A DNA stretch of 64,000 nt from Celoporthe dispersa (GCA_016584495.1 WAID01000005.1:1314501-1378500), one strand, 5' to 3'; shown: positions 1-12,203, counted from the stretch's first letter. Translations and numbers: made by a program. Notes: generated by a model not told the origin, from the sequence alone.

Positions 1-2227
1 CGGATGAAGTCGTCGGTGCGTTTGCTGACCACTGACATGTGCAGCGAGCAAGCGCTGCAACCCTGCAGGACGGGTGACACTCGGCTACAGACCTGCAGCA
101 TAAGTAGGGCTCCCATGCAAGGCAGGGCGGCCGGTAGAGCCCTATCAGGGAATGTTGGGGCTGCAAGGTTTCTGTGCGCACATACTATGTGGCACCTGTC
201 ACCCGACCTGTCACCCCCAAACCGGGCCCCTTGCCCTTTTTTGCCTCTTGTGGTTGCAGCAATGGGAAAATATAAGATATAGAAAAATAAAAATAACAAA
301 AAAAAAGCAATATGCTGGGGTTGGGCTTCCTTCTCCGGAACACCCGTCGGCCCGAGGCAAGCGATCAAGGTGGGTTGACAGCAGAAGGGGGGGGGGAGGG
401 GGGCATACGTGATGCGAAGGGAAGGCAGAGAAGACATTTTGTACCTGAGAAGGGGGGGCCGACTGGCTGTCAGGGCCCAAAGCGAAGGGTGTCGAGAACA
501 CATGTGTGTGGCATGACCCGCCCGGACAGATTTTAGAAGCCATCAAGACAAAGCCACACGTCCCAGGCCCGTGGTCCAGACAAGGCAGCACGTATTACTT
601 ACATACAGCCTACCCCGAGAAGAGAGGACCGCTCAGGGGTCCGGGTGATAGGTCATCTTTGAGGGTCAGGTCACACAGAGATGGGCCTGGTTTCGTCGAA
701 CTTTAGCCGCTTCGGTCCGTCAGCTCCTAAAGGGCAGAAGCAGAGCAGGGAGAGATGTGATTAGGTGGTGGTGTGTGGCCTGGTCTGGTACAGTCACAGG
801 TCAGATCGCCCTGCCGGTTGCTGCATTGGCGTGCATGCAATGCACTTTGGAGAAGGACCCGGATCAGCGGTGAACCTGGTTAGTATTTGTTTTGCCATGA
901 AACCACCACTTCGGCCAGAGAACCAAGGGTGCAGGACTCCTGGTTGGACAAGTCTTGTTCCGTACAGGCTGTTCTTGCAGGAGTTCGCTTACAGCGCTGG
1001 GTGTATGTATAAGTATAGTCTTTTGCTGGCGGCTAGACCGGCTCCAACATAAACCTATTGTGGCCAACATCCCTCCATCTCGACAGTCCAGTATTATATT
1101 GGCGGGGGGGGGGGGTTTAGGCAAGATGCTGAGCAGGATGAGGTCGTCCAACGTCATGTGTGTTCTGGATGAGGCATCGCGGAGCTTCGGCCGCGTCAGC
1201 CTCGTCATGCGGCCAAGATGATATTCAACCTGATCTCCTGTGGGTTACATTCATGGAGTGACAATCCGGCAATGTGTCTGTGTTGAAGCTTTGGTGTTGT
1301 CCTCCCCCTCCCCCCTTCTCCTTCTCTTGGTCCCTACTCTTCTCTTCTCCCCCTCGCTCTCTGTATCTTTTCTGACTGTCTATCCTCAGAGGTCAGCCTC
1401 GATGTCAACCTGCAGGTGATGTCTCCCCGATGCCCCTTCAGCAGTTTGTTCAGCGTGCGGACGTAGTATCGTTACATCCCAGGATAACATAGTTCATGTA
1501 TGATTGTCTAAATATTGCAAAAACACTATTCTCGAACCTTTCGTTGTTGGTCTCCATGGTTTTTTGTGATCCTTGTTTTTCTTTTCCCTCCCCTTTTCAC
1601 GATTCTAATACCTTTCTCCCACTCCCACCAAGATTACCACTTGAGCTTTTGATATATCTAGACTGTTAAGCATGGGATATTACTTGCTAGAAGATGAATC
1701 GAGAAATTTTGTCCTGAGCCACGGGCGTCGACCCTACCCTGGAATACTAGACACGGTGCAGCTATGAACCAGTCAGAGGTAGAGAGGGTGCTCGAAAACT
1801 AGCTGCTCAACTGGAGCATGGAAACCGCTCATGATTGGACATGGTTTCCCATTTACAGTGTGATATATAATCCTTCTTGATGCACCATGCGGGCGTTGAT
1901 CAGGCGAGGCTGTTACTGTCTAGTCAGCATGTATGGCACTAATATATTATTCAACACACGGCTGGTATTGGTGCTTGAGCTCACCGGAAGAAAGTATTGA
2001 AGACATACTCCTGAGGGTGGATCTCGTTCCTGAGAAGCCCTTGGGATACCTGCTTCCATCTGAATCCCGGCGAGCTCTTATTCGGTGACACTCACGATCA
2101 AGTGTAGGTAGACCATTACCTGGAATATTCAATCCAGGATTGCAACAGACCAGTGAGCGGAGATGTATTGTTTGCACCCTTACTTATCCAACAGTTTGTG
2201 AATATTTTCAAGCCCCCATGAGAGCTA
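1..2227. other. Left-edge non-coding region
   Basis: I see no reading frame here with recognisable protein features. The open frames are short, overlap on both strands and contain low-complexity sequence. A pyrimidine-rich tract lies near 1300-1370 and a G10-11 run near 1105-1115. The stretch may be the 3' flank of a gene outside the window plus the 3' flank of the amidohydrolase gene. No tRNA or repeat was recognised. Confidence 0.5.
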
Positions 2228-3928
2228 TTATTTCTCGACCATCGTAGACCGGTTGAGGTGGAACGAGTCCATGACCGCGTCCTCCGCCGGGCCAAAGTCG
2301 ATCTTCCGCGTCCTGTCCCTGATCGCCTCCCTGCTCCTCAGCGTCTCCTCCGCAACCTCTCGCCACGACATCGTCCTGCCCGCACGGACAGCCTCCTCCC
2401 GCAGCCCCCCCGGGGCCCTGTCCACGCGGACATCACACAGCCTGCCCCCTCCTTCCTCACAACCCCGTCCACGATGACCATCTCGACATCCCTGATGCTG
2501 GAGTGCAGCACCACCGCCGCGACGGGATCCTGCGCCGCCGCAGCCAGCATGCCCGGGCTCGAGCCGTCAAAGACCACAATGTCGGCCTTGTATCCCTCCG
2601 CCAGCCTGCCCACCTCCTTCTCCATGCCAGCCGCCCGCGCGCCCGCGATCGTCCCCAGGTTGAAGGCCTCCTCGGCGGTCCCCTCGACCCGCCTCGGCCA
2701 CTGTCCCCCCTCCGACCGGCTCAGCTCCTGTGCCCTCGACAGCCTCCTCTGCTGCAGGAGCAGGTTCATCTGGGTGGGTATGTAGCTTGTCCCCCACGAG
2801 TGGCAGTCTATGCCCAGGCTGCCCACGCCACCCTCCAGCATCGACCGCCACATACTCACGGGCTCCATCCCCCTGCGGTGTCATGATCAGCATTTCTCCT
2901 CCTCTCAGGAGCCTCATAGTGCTCTGCCGGTACTCTCAGGGTAGTTTTTTTCTTTTTCCAAAAAAAAAAAAAAACAAGGCCTTCATCACTCACATCTGCA
3001 TCTCCGTATTGGGCGTCGAGCTCACGTGAGCCCCTCCCTCCCGGAGCACCACCACATCCTCCTCCCGCAGCCCCGTCCCATGCGACAGCAGCACATCCGG
3101 CCCCAGCAGGCCGGCCTCGGCCAGGATCCTCACCGCATAGGGCCTACCCTTGCCAAACGCAGGCCCGCCGACAGCGTGGCTGGTGATGACCTTTGCCGGG
3201 TTGGGGCCCGCGCGCAGGGCTCTGTAGATGCCCTGCAGCTTGTCGGCGGGCAGGAAGAGGCTGTCCATGGCGAAGCCCACGCTGATCCTGCTGCTGCTGC
3301 TGCTGCTGCCGCCACCGTCTTCCTCCTGCCTGGCGCGCACGGCAGCCGCCAGGGCGCTCCAGTCTGCCAGCACAGCCGGGTCGGTGATGTCCTCCCGCGT
3401 CTGCAGCGGGTCGAAGGAGACGGCGCGGCGCTCAGGGGCGTAGCAGTAGACGGCGCGCAGGCCAGAGGTGGCGAGGGCCTGGACGGCGGTGCGCGGGTAG
3501 TCTGGGCCCAGGTTGAGGTGGGCGTGGTCGACGACCGTGGTGGTGCCCGCGTCGAGGGACTCCAGGGCGCCGCTCAGCTGGCCCCAGAAGAGGTCCGCGG
3601 TGTCGTACAGGGAGCCGGCGAGGCAGCCGCAGGGGAGGTACTGGAACAGGGTGTGGTTGGGGTGCAGGGCCTTGAGCTGGGTCTGCCAGAGGTGGGCGTG
3701 CGTGGAGACGAAGCCCGGGGAGATGATCTTGGCGGTGCAGTCGAGGACCCTGGTGCCCGGCGGCGGGGGCGAGGAGGAGGACAGCGTCGGGGGGGTGATC
3801 CTGGTGATGAGGTTGTCCTGGATGAGGAGGTCGGATCTGGTCGGGACGACGTGGTTGTGCTCGTCGTGGAGGAGGAGGGTCCCGCCCTTGAGGAGGAGGC
3901 TGGGAGGTGCTGGTTGGGAGGAGGCCAT
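2228..3928 (-). CDS. ATZ/TRZ-type amidohydrolase (metal-dependent deaminase), one frame break
   Basis: Metal-dependent hydrolase of the amidohydrolase superfamily, ATZ/TRZ (cytosine deaminase/chlorohydrolase-like) branch; the true substrate cannot be read from the sequence. The N-terminal beta domain (SLLLKGGTLLL) leads into the metal-binding motif STHAHLWQT. Further ligand positions are VDHAH, ITSHAVGG, LLSHGTGL and the catalytic Asp in GIDCHS. The C-terminal beta domain has the usual GYKADIVVFD and VIVDGVV strings. The ATG at 3928 has A at -3 and starts MASSQPAP; an upstream in-frame ATG at 3973 is less likely. One intron, 2873-2993 (GTGAGT...CAG), joins TEMQ to MGMEPVSMW. After VVRKEG the frame is lost at a C5 run (2445-2449). 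One extra base restores KEGGRL and continues to the stop at 2228, giving about 526 aa, normal for the family. An assembly indel is more likely than a pseudogene. Confidence 0.85.
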
Positions 3929-5571
3929 TGTCGGTTTTTTTGGGGAGGGTTTTCTTCTTCTTCTCTGAACCAAAGGGTTTCTACAGGTCTTGCGTGCCGA
4001 GATTGGATTGCTAGGCGGTCAGTCAATAGAATACTGGCATGAAAGAGGTGGTGGCGAGCTGTGGGCGGCAGTTCTGGGAGGACTGCACTTGTTTATTATA
4101 GGAAGCATGAGTTCAGATAATCATATGCCATCGGCCTACGGAAAAGGACTATTGTGCGAAACCTGACCGACGACACAAGCAGTCAAGCTGGTCTGATGAC
4201 CAAAACATCATCTTCTCGTGCCTCCGCCAGCTACAGGCAATAACAGATGCTAGATCTATCTAGGTATGTAAAGCAGGCATCATAGGAGCAGAGCTCGGCA
4301 TTTCCTTCGGTTTTCGGATAAATCAGACAGTGTGCTTATTCAGATTCTACCCCAGACAGGCCGATGTGCTATTCGCGAAGACGCGAACGGCTTTTAACAG
4401 GGTTATGCGAAATCATACCATGGAAGTTTCCCCATAATATATGCCCTGTTTGAGGTAGGAATTAGTAGTAATATCTTGCGAAGGTGGTTCTTTTCCCTCC
4501 CTTTCTTCTTTCTTTTCCCTCTCTCTCTTCTTTCTCCTTTTTCTTTTTACTTTGCAACTCTTACATCCTAAACCTACTCACCCCGAGCTTCCAAGAGGAG
4601 AAATAATAGATAGTCCCATAAAACATACTTGGATATTAACTCAATAATGATATATACCAACAAATGATGTCTAGGAGCACAAGTAATCATTATTGATTGT
4701 TCAATGCTGTAAATAATTAATATAAAAGACGACAGTAGACTATCCTTGACCAAAAAGCTAATGATTGTGGTTTCCAGTCTGAATGAGCCCTGGAGAGTGT
4801 TGGGCATCTTGTGAATAAGGCGATCAAAACATATGTGTCGTCTTGGAGTGTTTTTTCCTTTCTTCTTTCTTCTTTTTTTGGGAAGATCCCAGAGTCACCT
4901 GTGGTCATGCCACTCAACACTGACTTTTTCTCTTGTTCTTTCAACGTCTGCCTAATATTAGCATAGCTGTGTTGCTGTGAATGCCCGCAACTCTCTGTCC
5001 TCAGTCCTGGTAGCCATAACAGTCCCAAGACCTTTCAATATAAGCATTCATGGCCCCCTTCTTAAGCTTGGAGGGTATGTGGATTAAGTAATAAGAATGA
5101 GTATGCTGCTCTTGCTCTGGCCCTGCCCTGCCCTAACCTGTCCTGCCCTGCCCTGCCCTAACCTGTCCTGCCCTGCCCTGAAGTAAGTACCCTGACCCGT
5201 CCATGCATGCAAGCTCGCCTCTGGAACAAGAAATACAAAACAGACAAGCAAAACTCCTGGGTATGACGATGACCTGTGCAGGACCACAACAAACATGCCT
5301 CTCCAGGCCCTTTCTTCTCCTTCTCAGAGGTGGTTCCCTTCCTCTCTTTCTAGACACTCTGAAAACTGACTTGTCTCAGGCCCCTCCTCAGCATCTGCAG
5401 CCCACGTCCTTCAGGAACAGGCGGTATGGGTATCAAGAATCCCCCAGGCCCTTCTCTCTTCCACTGCCTAATACCAGTCCTCGACAGCATTGGCCCTGCC
5501 CTCTCACCGTTACCATCGTTGTCGTCATCGTCGTCCCCCCAGCGGGACGGACCCCTTCTCACGGGCGATCC
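3929..5571. other. Intergenic region between amidohydrolase and phosphatase genes
   Basis: This holds the amidohydrolase promoter (left) and the 3' flank of the phosphatase gene (right). No coding sequence is recognised. It is AT-richer around 4560-4760, has a CT-rich tract near 4490-4550 and contains the 25-bp tandem repeat listed separately. Confidence 0.5.
5121..5180. repeat. 25-bp minisatellite, 2.4 perfect copies
   Basis: Two identical 25-base units (5121-5145 and 5146-5170) are followed by the first 10 bases of a third. Each unit is made of CCCTG pentamers with one CCCTAACCTGT segment. It lies about 390 bases beyond the stop codon of the phosphatase gene. Confidence 0.9.
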
Positions 5572-7783
5572 CTACGGCTCCACAAAAGGGTCAAACTCGA
5601 ACCTCTTGGCCGCAGGCTCGCCGTCGAGGTCCGGCAGCCGCGGCGGGCGGTTGCTCACGGCAGCCCTCGTCGTGGTGGTGGCGGCGGCGGCGGCGGCGTT
5701 GTTGTTGTTGTTGTCATGATGGGGTGTAGCAGTAGGAGGGCCGTACCGCTCGTCCCACAGCCTGCGGACGACCTGGTAGATGAAGTGGAACTGGGCCTCG
5801 GCCTGGACCATGCTGCGGCGCTGCTCGCGGAGCTGGTTGACGGTGCGGAAGATGAGGTCGTCGGCGGCGTGTCGGGCGACCTCCCGGGCCTGTAGCTCTT
5901 CCTCGTCCGGCGGCGGCTCCTCGATGTCCATCTTCTGCGCCGGGTCGGCGTCGTCTTCTTCCCCTGCGGCGGCGGCTGCTGCTGGGTCTTGGGGGTGGCC
6001 GTTCTGGCCCTCCATGCTGTCCGCATCATCCTCGGGCCCCTCGGCGGCGGTGCTGTGGTCCGCCCGGGCGGTGGGACCTGTATGCCTGGCGTCCCAGTCC
6101 TCCAGCGCGCCGGCGTCCATCTCCCGCATGATGTGCTCCAGCGCGATGAAGGTGCCGCTCCGTCCCACGCCGGCGCTGCAGTGCACGATGCGCGGGTTCG
6201 CCGGGCCGGCGTTCCTCTCGCGTGACAGGCGCATCAGCGTGAAGAAGCTGTCGAGGTCGCCGAGGGCGGGGACGCCAAAGTCTGGCCACTTCTTGTACAG
6301 GAAGTGCCAGACCGTGCGCTCCTCGTACTCGTCGGTGGCGGTGGCCGTGACGGTGACGCCCTTGGCGGCGGGCTGCTGCTGGGGTGGAACGGCGTCGTCC
6401 TGGGGCGGGTCCTCCACGGGCTGGCCCAGCTCGACGGTCACGCTGTCTGCGTCGTTGTCGTCACCGCTGTCGTTGTCGCCTCCGTCCTCGTCGTCGCCGC
6501 CGTCGTCACCGCCGTTGTCGTCGTCGTCGTCTTCGTCTTGCGGGTGGGCGCCCTCGCCGTCGGGCGAGATCTTGGACGGCGAGAGCATCTTGACGTCGCC
6601 GTTCTCGTCGACAGGGTCAGGCTCTGCGGCTGGTGCTGCTTTTTCTGGTACTGCTGCTGGTGCTTCCTTGTCCTTCTTGCCCGGCCGCCTGTACACCCGG
6701 ATGACTAGCTTTCGCAGCTCGATGGCGTCGCCTGCCTCCGTCTCCTCGACGGCCTCGCACCGCACGCTGGCGCGGAACCCGTCGCCGAACTCGTCCTTGC
6801 GGCCGACTTCGAGGGGGGGCATCGTCGGGGCTGCGCGGGAAGTAAGGGTAGCACTTCTCGACGTTGGCCTCGTGGGTCTCGGTCAGCATGACGATGACGC
6901 CGGGGCTCTCGAGCTGCTCGGCAGCCATGCGCCAGACGTGGTCCGTCGTCTTGTGCTTGGGCCCCTGCATGGCGATGTACCGGTCCGGCTGGCGCGCCGG
7001 GCTGCCGGCCGCGCCGGGCTCCCCCTGGTGTGCTGCCGTCCCCAGGGCCCAGCGAGATGGGCGAGGCGTTGATGTAGTCCTGCCTCCCGGCGGGCACGCG
7101 CAGCCTGACGCGGTTGTTCTGCCACGGCTGTATGTTCATGTACCTGTCCAGCTTGCGCAGGTGGTCGCCCGTGACGCGCGCCCAGCGGAAGTCCGGCGAC
7201 GGGTTGGCCATGCTCTGGACCACGCGGTGGCGCTCCAGCCAGACGATCTCCTGGAACCTCGCGTCGATCTCGTGGGGGGACAGGGTCAGGAACGAGGGCA
7301 CCCTCGGCTGTCCTCCCTCCTGCTGCTGCTGCTGCTGGCGCCGCCGGGCCGCGCCGCCGAGGTCATCACCCTGGTGCTCGCCGTCCGGGTCGCCGTCGTG
7401 ATCGCGGGTCCGCGACACGGCGCTCAGGGGGTGGGGCGAGGTCATGAGCCTGTCGATAGGGCTGTTGCGGGCGCTGAGGGCGGAGACGGAGAGCTGGTGC
7501 CGTCGGAGCCGGCGGCGGGGGAGCGGGCGCGCTTGTGGGAGCGGCTGAGGTCGCGCAGGGTGCGGAAGGGGGAGGTCTTCTTGTTGGGAACCGAGGGGAT
7601 CTGGAGGGGCTGTGGGTGGCCCGGCTCGGGGGTCGTCTTGCCAGAGCTGCGGCCGCTGGCTGGTGTGGTGGTGGTGGTGGTGGTGGCGGTGGCGGTGGTC
7701 ATCGTGGTGTCTGTGATGATCGTCGGTCGGGAGGGCGATTCCTTTCGAGACTTCCTGTGAAAGCCTGACCGTAGGCGGTCCAT
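5572..7783 (-). CDS. Classical protein tyrosine phosphatase with acidic insertion, three frame breaks
   Basis: Cytosolic phosphotyrosine phosphatase of the fungal PTP1/Pyp class. The P-loop reads HCSAGVGRSGT (about 6151-6183) and the general-acid loop is WPDFGVP just upstream of it. Other family blocks are NNRVRLRVPAGRQDYINASPI, PDRYIAMQGPK and MLTETHEANVEKCYPYFP. The start at 7783 (MDRLRSGFHRK) opens a Ser/Thr/Pro-rich tail with a SHKRARSP motif. The blocks lie in different frames: +1 at G/C5 7021-7025, +1 at G7 6813-6819, and a missing base near G5 7517-7521. Correcting these gives 736 codons. Between the strand LRKLVIRVYRR and the WPD loop there is an insertion of roughly 130 residues rich in Asp/Glu; a second low-complexity insertion follows the P-loop. 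The C-terminal helix QAEAQFHFIYQVVRRLW is typical. The substrate is unknown; a MAP kinase is the usual target in yeasts. Confidence 0.85.
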
Positions 7784-7881
7784 GGCGAGGTCGTGAGGTG
7801 TGGGAGCGCGCCCTGCTGGAGCTGGAGGAGCTGCTGGAGGAGGAGGAACGGCGGACGAGGAGGAGGTTGGGCAGACCAGCC

Positions 7882-7908
7882 TGTGTGTGTGTGTGTGTGT
7901 GTGTGTGT
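7882..7908. repeat. (TG)n microsatellite
   Basis: About 13 TG units lie in the 5' flank of the phosphatase gene. Confidence 0.9.
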
Positions 7909-8837
7909 CGGGCAGCGGCAGTCTGGGGGGTGGGAGGAGGACGCTGCGAACGCTCCTCTCCCGCTCGGAGGGAGCCGAGTCCTTCGCAGAGGCGCACGAG
8001 GTTGGGCCTATATGCAGATCGCACTCTCTTGATCTTTCGCGGGGCGGAACCTGCATTGGGAGATCTGCTCTGTGGGTCAAAACCGCGGGGCCCAACCAGC
8101 AACGGGCCCCCTTCCTAGAAAAGGAAAAAGAAAAAAAAAAGGCGACGATGGAGACGGCTGGCTCTTCACGGTCTGTGATCAGAATATTTTCCTCCCGAGG
8201 CGGCCAGGCCCCTCGTCGACAGGAGTGGTGGATTAGATGCTGTCGCGTGAGCTGCAGGATGGTGTCATCCGCGTAAAAATAAGCAAGCCTGCAGCTCCAA
8301 AAAAAAAGACGACAAGGCTGGCTGGCCGGCCCAATGAGTCTAGCTGCGCATGCACGAGCAATGCAATGCAGCCAGCCGGAGCAGCACCGGCTCGTGCGTG
8401 TGACGGGAAGAGAGCTTGCTGCCCTCTGTTTGGCTGGATCCGGTTTTCCCCAGCACGAGAGGGAAGGAAAAAGAAAGGAAAAGACCAAAAAAAAAAAAGG
8501 AGAAAGGAACGACAAGCGCGATGGTTAATGCTGGAATGTAACCTCGAGAGGCGAGGAGGAGAGCGAGTGACCACGCAGGCGTGGGGGGTGTCTGTCTCGA
8601 GGGATGTGTGGATCGATGGAGGAGAACAGGAAGACGACGAGGTGGTGGTGGTGGTGGCGGTCGTAAGCGCAGTAGCGGTAGTAGAAAAAGAAGAACAAGG
8701 AGACAGGTGAGGAGGACGTGTGACTCGGCGGCGTCTATGGCGGTTCCTGATCATCGTCGTGGTGGTGTGCTTCGGATCGTCATCGACGACGGGGCCCGTT
8801 CCTGTCCGAGATTCGTGCACCCTCCTTCTTTCTCTTT

Positions 8838-8841
<4 letters not shown>

Positions 8842-8890
<49 letters not shown>
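8842..8890. repeat. (TC)n microsatellite
   Basis: About 24 TC units, flanked by imperfect pyrimidine sequence. Confidence 0.9.
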
Positions 8891-8897
<7 letters not shown>

Positions 8898-9894
8898 TCT
8901 TTTTTATACACACTGTTTTACACACACAAGAGATGAGAGGAAAAAATAAAAACAAAAAATAAAAATCCAACCTGCCTTGGTGAGGTCACAGGCTGGTCCG
9001 TCATCAGCTGTCGTCCCGTTGTGGATCCAGGCCCATCCATGGGAGGAGGAGGAGGGGAGGGGCTGATTTGATTTTATTTTCTCTCTTACATACTATAGTA
9101 TATATTTTTTTTTATTTTACCCTCTTTTTGAATCCGCCGACAAGGGGCCTGGCTTGGGTGCATGCATGTGTGCATCGCATCGCATTCCGGCCATGTGGGA
9201 CAGGGCCGACAAGGTCTGGGATGTGACGTTGACCTGCAGCGGCACAGACGGGCTGCCACGCAGGCAGGCGGTACTATGTACTCTGGTTGTCGGAACCTTC
9301 TGCTGCTAAGTTTAGGGGATGTGGAAGCCAGGTCCAGGTACTGGAAGAGAGAGGGCCGCGCACCTTCCAGGCCCCCTCCCCCTCCCCCCCGGTCACCTCC
9401 CTCCTCCCCCTTCCTCCCGACCCATGCGTGGGGATCCGCCCGCAGACAGCAGGGCAAGATGGAGTACAAGTATCATCACACTATTGACGATTATTCTCCG
9501 ATCTCATAAGAAGACTTTAAGGAGAGAGAGAGACCTAAAGAGGAAGAAGACGTAGATGCAAAACAAGTGCAGCAAGAGGAAGACAAAGCCCGGCGTGAGG
9601 AGGGCCTGCATCAATCATCCTAACCACCGCGCATGACCACTGATTTGTAGGACCCAACTGGCCGGGAGACTGGCCGGGATGGCACCTACACACCATCAGA
9701 TCCTTCTACTACCCAGCGTCAAACCCCTGCCAACCGTAGATCTAGTTTCCTTTTTCTTCTTCTTCTTTTCCTTCTTTTCCTTGTCCTGCAGGCATGCATG
9801 TACCATAGTACACACCTGCTCATCTGCATGAACTGCGTCATAGGAAGAGATCCCCCCCTGGCAGCTGAGACGAGACGGGCGGACTGTTGCCACG

Positions 9895-9917
9895 CACACA
9901 CACACACACACACACAC
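9895..9917. repeat. (CA)n microsatellite
   Basis: About 11 CA units in the intergenic region left of FMP25. Confidence 0.9.
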
Positions 9918-10298
9918 GCACGAGGGATCGATCCGTCCTCTCGGGTCGGGCAGGCTGCACAGGCGGTTGACGCTGCTACTGTGTCATCTGTCTTGACGTT
10001 TATGCCATGCACCATCTGGCTCCTCGGGATGCAGCGGGCCTGTGAGGGGAGAATTTACACCCAGGTTGCCGGCAGGGCACTCTGGTTATTACTATACACA
10101 AGACAGACCATCCAGGGGGGGGGATGACCTCTCCTCGTCCCGTCTGGATCATACCTCACAGGGGTTGCACCTGGCCGCAGCCGACTACCACAGGCACGGC
10201 TGAGAAGTAGTGCGCAGCCCTGCCCCGACGAGAGCACCGTGATGCCCGCAGCAGTTCATACCCGGACCCCTTCGGCCGGACAGTCCCCTATCAGCCCC

Positions 10299-10859
10299 TC
10301 ACGTGCCCGAGTAGACGGCCGTCACATACCGCCCACACTCCACCCTCTGCTCGACGCTGACCTTCCTGCCCCGCCCGCCCTCCCCCAGCCTGACCGTCTG
10401 CCGCGGCGTGATCTGGAACCGGTGCTCCTCCCCCTTCCTGCCCGCCCTCGCGTCCCCCGCGCCCCCGTCCAGCGGGCCGATGTAGATGGGCGCGTTCGAG
10501 TTGGTCCTCTTGCCGTTGCCCAGCTGGTAGAACTCGTTGCCCCCCACCACACGATGTCGGCGCCCCAGTTCGTGTCGTTGGCGCCCGTCCGCCCCGAGGC
10601 CCCCACGTAGGTCACGTTGTCCATCACCGCCGCCGTGTGCGTCGCCCCGACAGATATCCGCGCCAGCCGGATCGGCACCACCGCGCCCGCCTTCTCGTCC
10701 CACTCGGACAGGCCCGACAGCGCCTTGACCTTGGTCGGCCCGCTCGAGACGTGCGTCCACCGGCCCGTGCCGAGGCACCCGTAGATCCCCTCGCCCGCCG
10801 CCCAGGTCTCGGCCACCACCTTGCCAGGGGGCCCGTGCCGGCGCCGTGGTGTCTATGTC

Positions 10860-10892
<33 letters not shown>

Positions 10893-12203
10893 GTCGGTCG
10901 TCGGCTGCGCGGGCACCCGCGTCGCGTCCACGGTGAAGAAGGAGTTGAGCCCGCCCGCCGCGATCGAGGTCACCCTGGGCGCCAGCCCCGTGCCCCGGTA
11001 GAGCCTGCTGAAGGGGAGCAGGGAGGGCACGTCGACCGTGGCCGCGTCCGAGTCGGCCGGGAAGCCGAGCTGGCCCACCGAGTTGTCGCCAAACGCAAAC
11101 ACCCGCCCCTCGTCGTCCAGCACGAGCGAGTGGTAGTCGCCCGTGGCGATCTGCCTGGCCCGGAAGCCCCTGAGCGTGCCGATCTCGTGGGCCTGGTCGG
11201 CCGGCCCCTGCGGCCTCGTGTGCCAGGTCAGCCCCGCGACGCCCAGCTGGCCCTTGGCGGGGAAGCTCTCGGTGCTCGAGGCCGCGGAGAACACGCGGCC
11301 GGACGAGGTCAGCAGGAGCGCGTGGTCCTGCCCGCTCTGTATGTCCACAACCTTCTCGCCCCAGCCCAGGCCGAAGGGCTTGATCTGGCGATACCTGATG
11401 GCCGCGCCGGGGCCCGACCAGAACGACAACCACGACGAGGACGACCCCTCCTCGCCGGCCCTGGTGTCGCTGCCGCCCAGCTGGTCTGACCTCGCGACCG
11501 GCAGCGAGTAGACCGACCCGCCCCCGGACAGCGCCAGGACGCGGTCTCTCGACATGGCCAGCCTCACAATGTCCTTGCCCCTCAGCGTATAGCTCGGCCT
11601 GGGGTCCTCGGCCCGGTGCCCGGTGCCCCACTGCACCACATCGCCCTGCTCCGTGACCGCGGCGCCAGACGCCTGGTCCATCTTCAGATCCCGGAGCAGC
11701 ATCCCGTCGAACCACGCGATGCGCCGCGGCGTCTTGACCACGGCCTCCTTGGACTCAGGCGCCGCCGCCCGCCCCGCGTTGGAGCCCCAGGCAAACACCC
11801 CCGGCCTCTCCCAGCTGTTCCTCACCTGCACGTGCTGCGACGAGAGGAGGGCGCGGTTGTCCTCCTTGTCCCTGGGCGCCTTGCGCTTCTTCTCAAACTC
11901 CATCTCCGCCTGTGGGATGGCCGCCTCGGTGCTGCCGGTGCCGAAGAGGACCGGGTAGAGGTACAGCGCGCCTGCGACTATGGCCCCGCCCACTGCGAGG
12001 CCGCCGAGGATGGGGACAACCTTGGAGCCGCCGCCGCCCCGGCGCCGTGGCGGGGGCGGATGGCCCGGGTACGAGCTCGCATAGCGGCACCGGCAGGTTC
12101 TCGGGGCGGAGGAGCTGCGCAGGGGGCTGGCCCTGATGGCGGTGCGGCTGGCCGGGAGGCACGTGGGCTGTCGCAGGGCAAGTCTGGGTACGAGGGTCGA
12201 CAT
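10299..12203 (-). CDS. FMP25: FMP25-like mitochondrial RCC1-repeat protein, two compensating frame breaks
   Basis: Mitochondrial inner-membrane protein with RCC1 (beta-propeller) repeats, like yeast Fmp25, which is linked to respiratory complex III assembly. The chosen start at 12203 gives an Arg/Ser-rich, acid-free presequence (MSTLVPRLALRQPTC). A Gly-rich linker and one membrane span (VPILGGLAVGGAIVAGALYL) follow, then repeats such as GVFAWGSNAGRAA, GDVVQWGTG, VVDIQSGQDHALLLT, QIATGDYHSLVLDDEGRVFA and NEFYQLGNGKRTN. A (GCT)10 run encodes polyalanine. After it the conserved text (VVAETWAAGEGIYGCLGTG to GADIVWWG) is in another frame. A +1 at G5 10827-10831 and a -1 at C6 10540-10545 explain this exactly and cancel, giving 634 aa. 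Divergent from COG3 across a 760-base interval. Confidence 0.85.
10861..10891. repeat. (GCT)n trinucleotide repeat encoding polyalanine
   Basis: Ten GCT units (AGC on the coding strand) lie inside FMP25 and read as an alanine run in the upstream coding frame. The run sits between two RCC1 repeats and is a likely length polymorphism. Confidence 0.85.

Larger units (their letters stand above)
7784..10298. other. Long intergenic region with microsatellites
   Basis: This is the 5' flank of the phosphatase gene and the 3' flank of FMP25. It contains TG, TC and CA dinucleotide repeats and poly-A/poly-T tracts. Open frames here are produced by the repeats. No gene is supported. Confidence 0.5.

Noticed and set aside
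3026..4042. A 338-codon plus-strand frame opposite the amidohydrolase
   Set aside because: Val/Gly/Glu-rich antisense shadow; the minus strand holds all metal-binding motifs.
5121..5180. Internal telomere repeat
   Set aside because: CCCTAA occurs only once per 25-bp unit and not as a tandem hexamer.
5780..7072. A 430-codon open frame on the plus strand, opposite the tyrosine phosphatase
   Set aside because: It is a Ser/Pro/Val-rich antisense shadow of the acidic, GC-rich phosphatase coding sequence and has no family motif. The minus strand carries the P-loop and WPD motifs.
8233..8970. A 245-codon minus-strand frame upstream of the phosphatase
   Set aside because: Most of it is generated by the (TC)n repeat and poly-A/T tracts; it is better explained as promoter or leader sequence.
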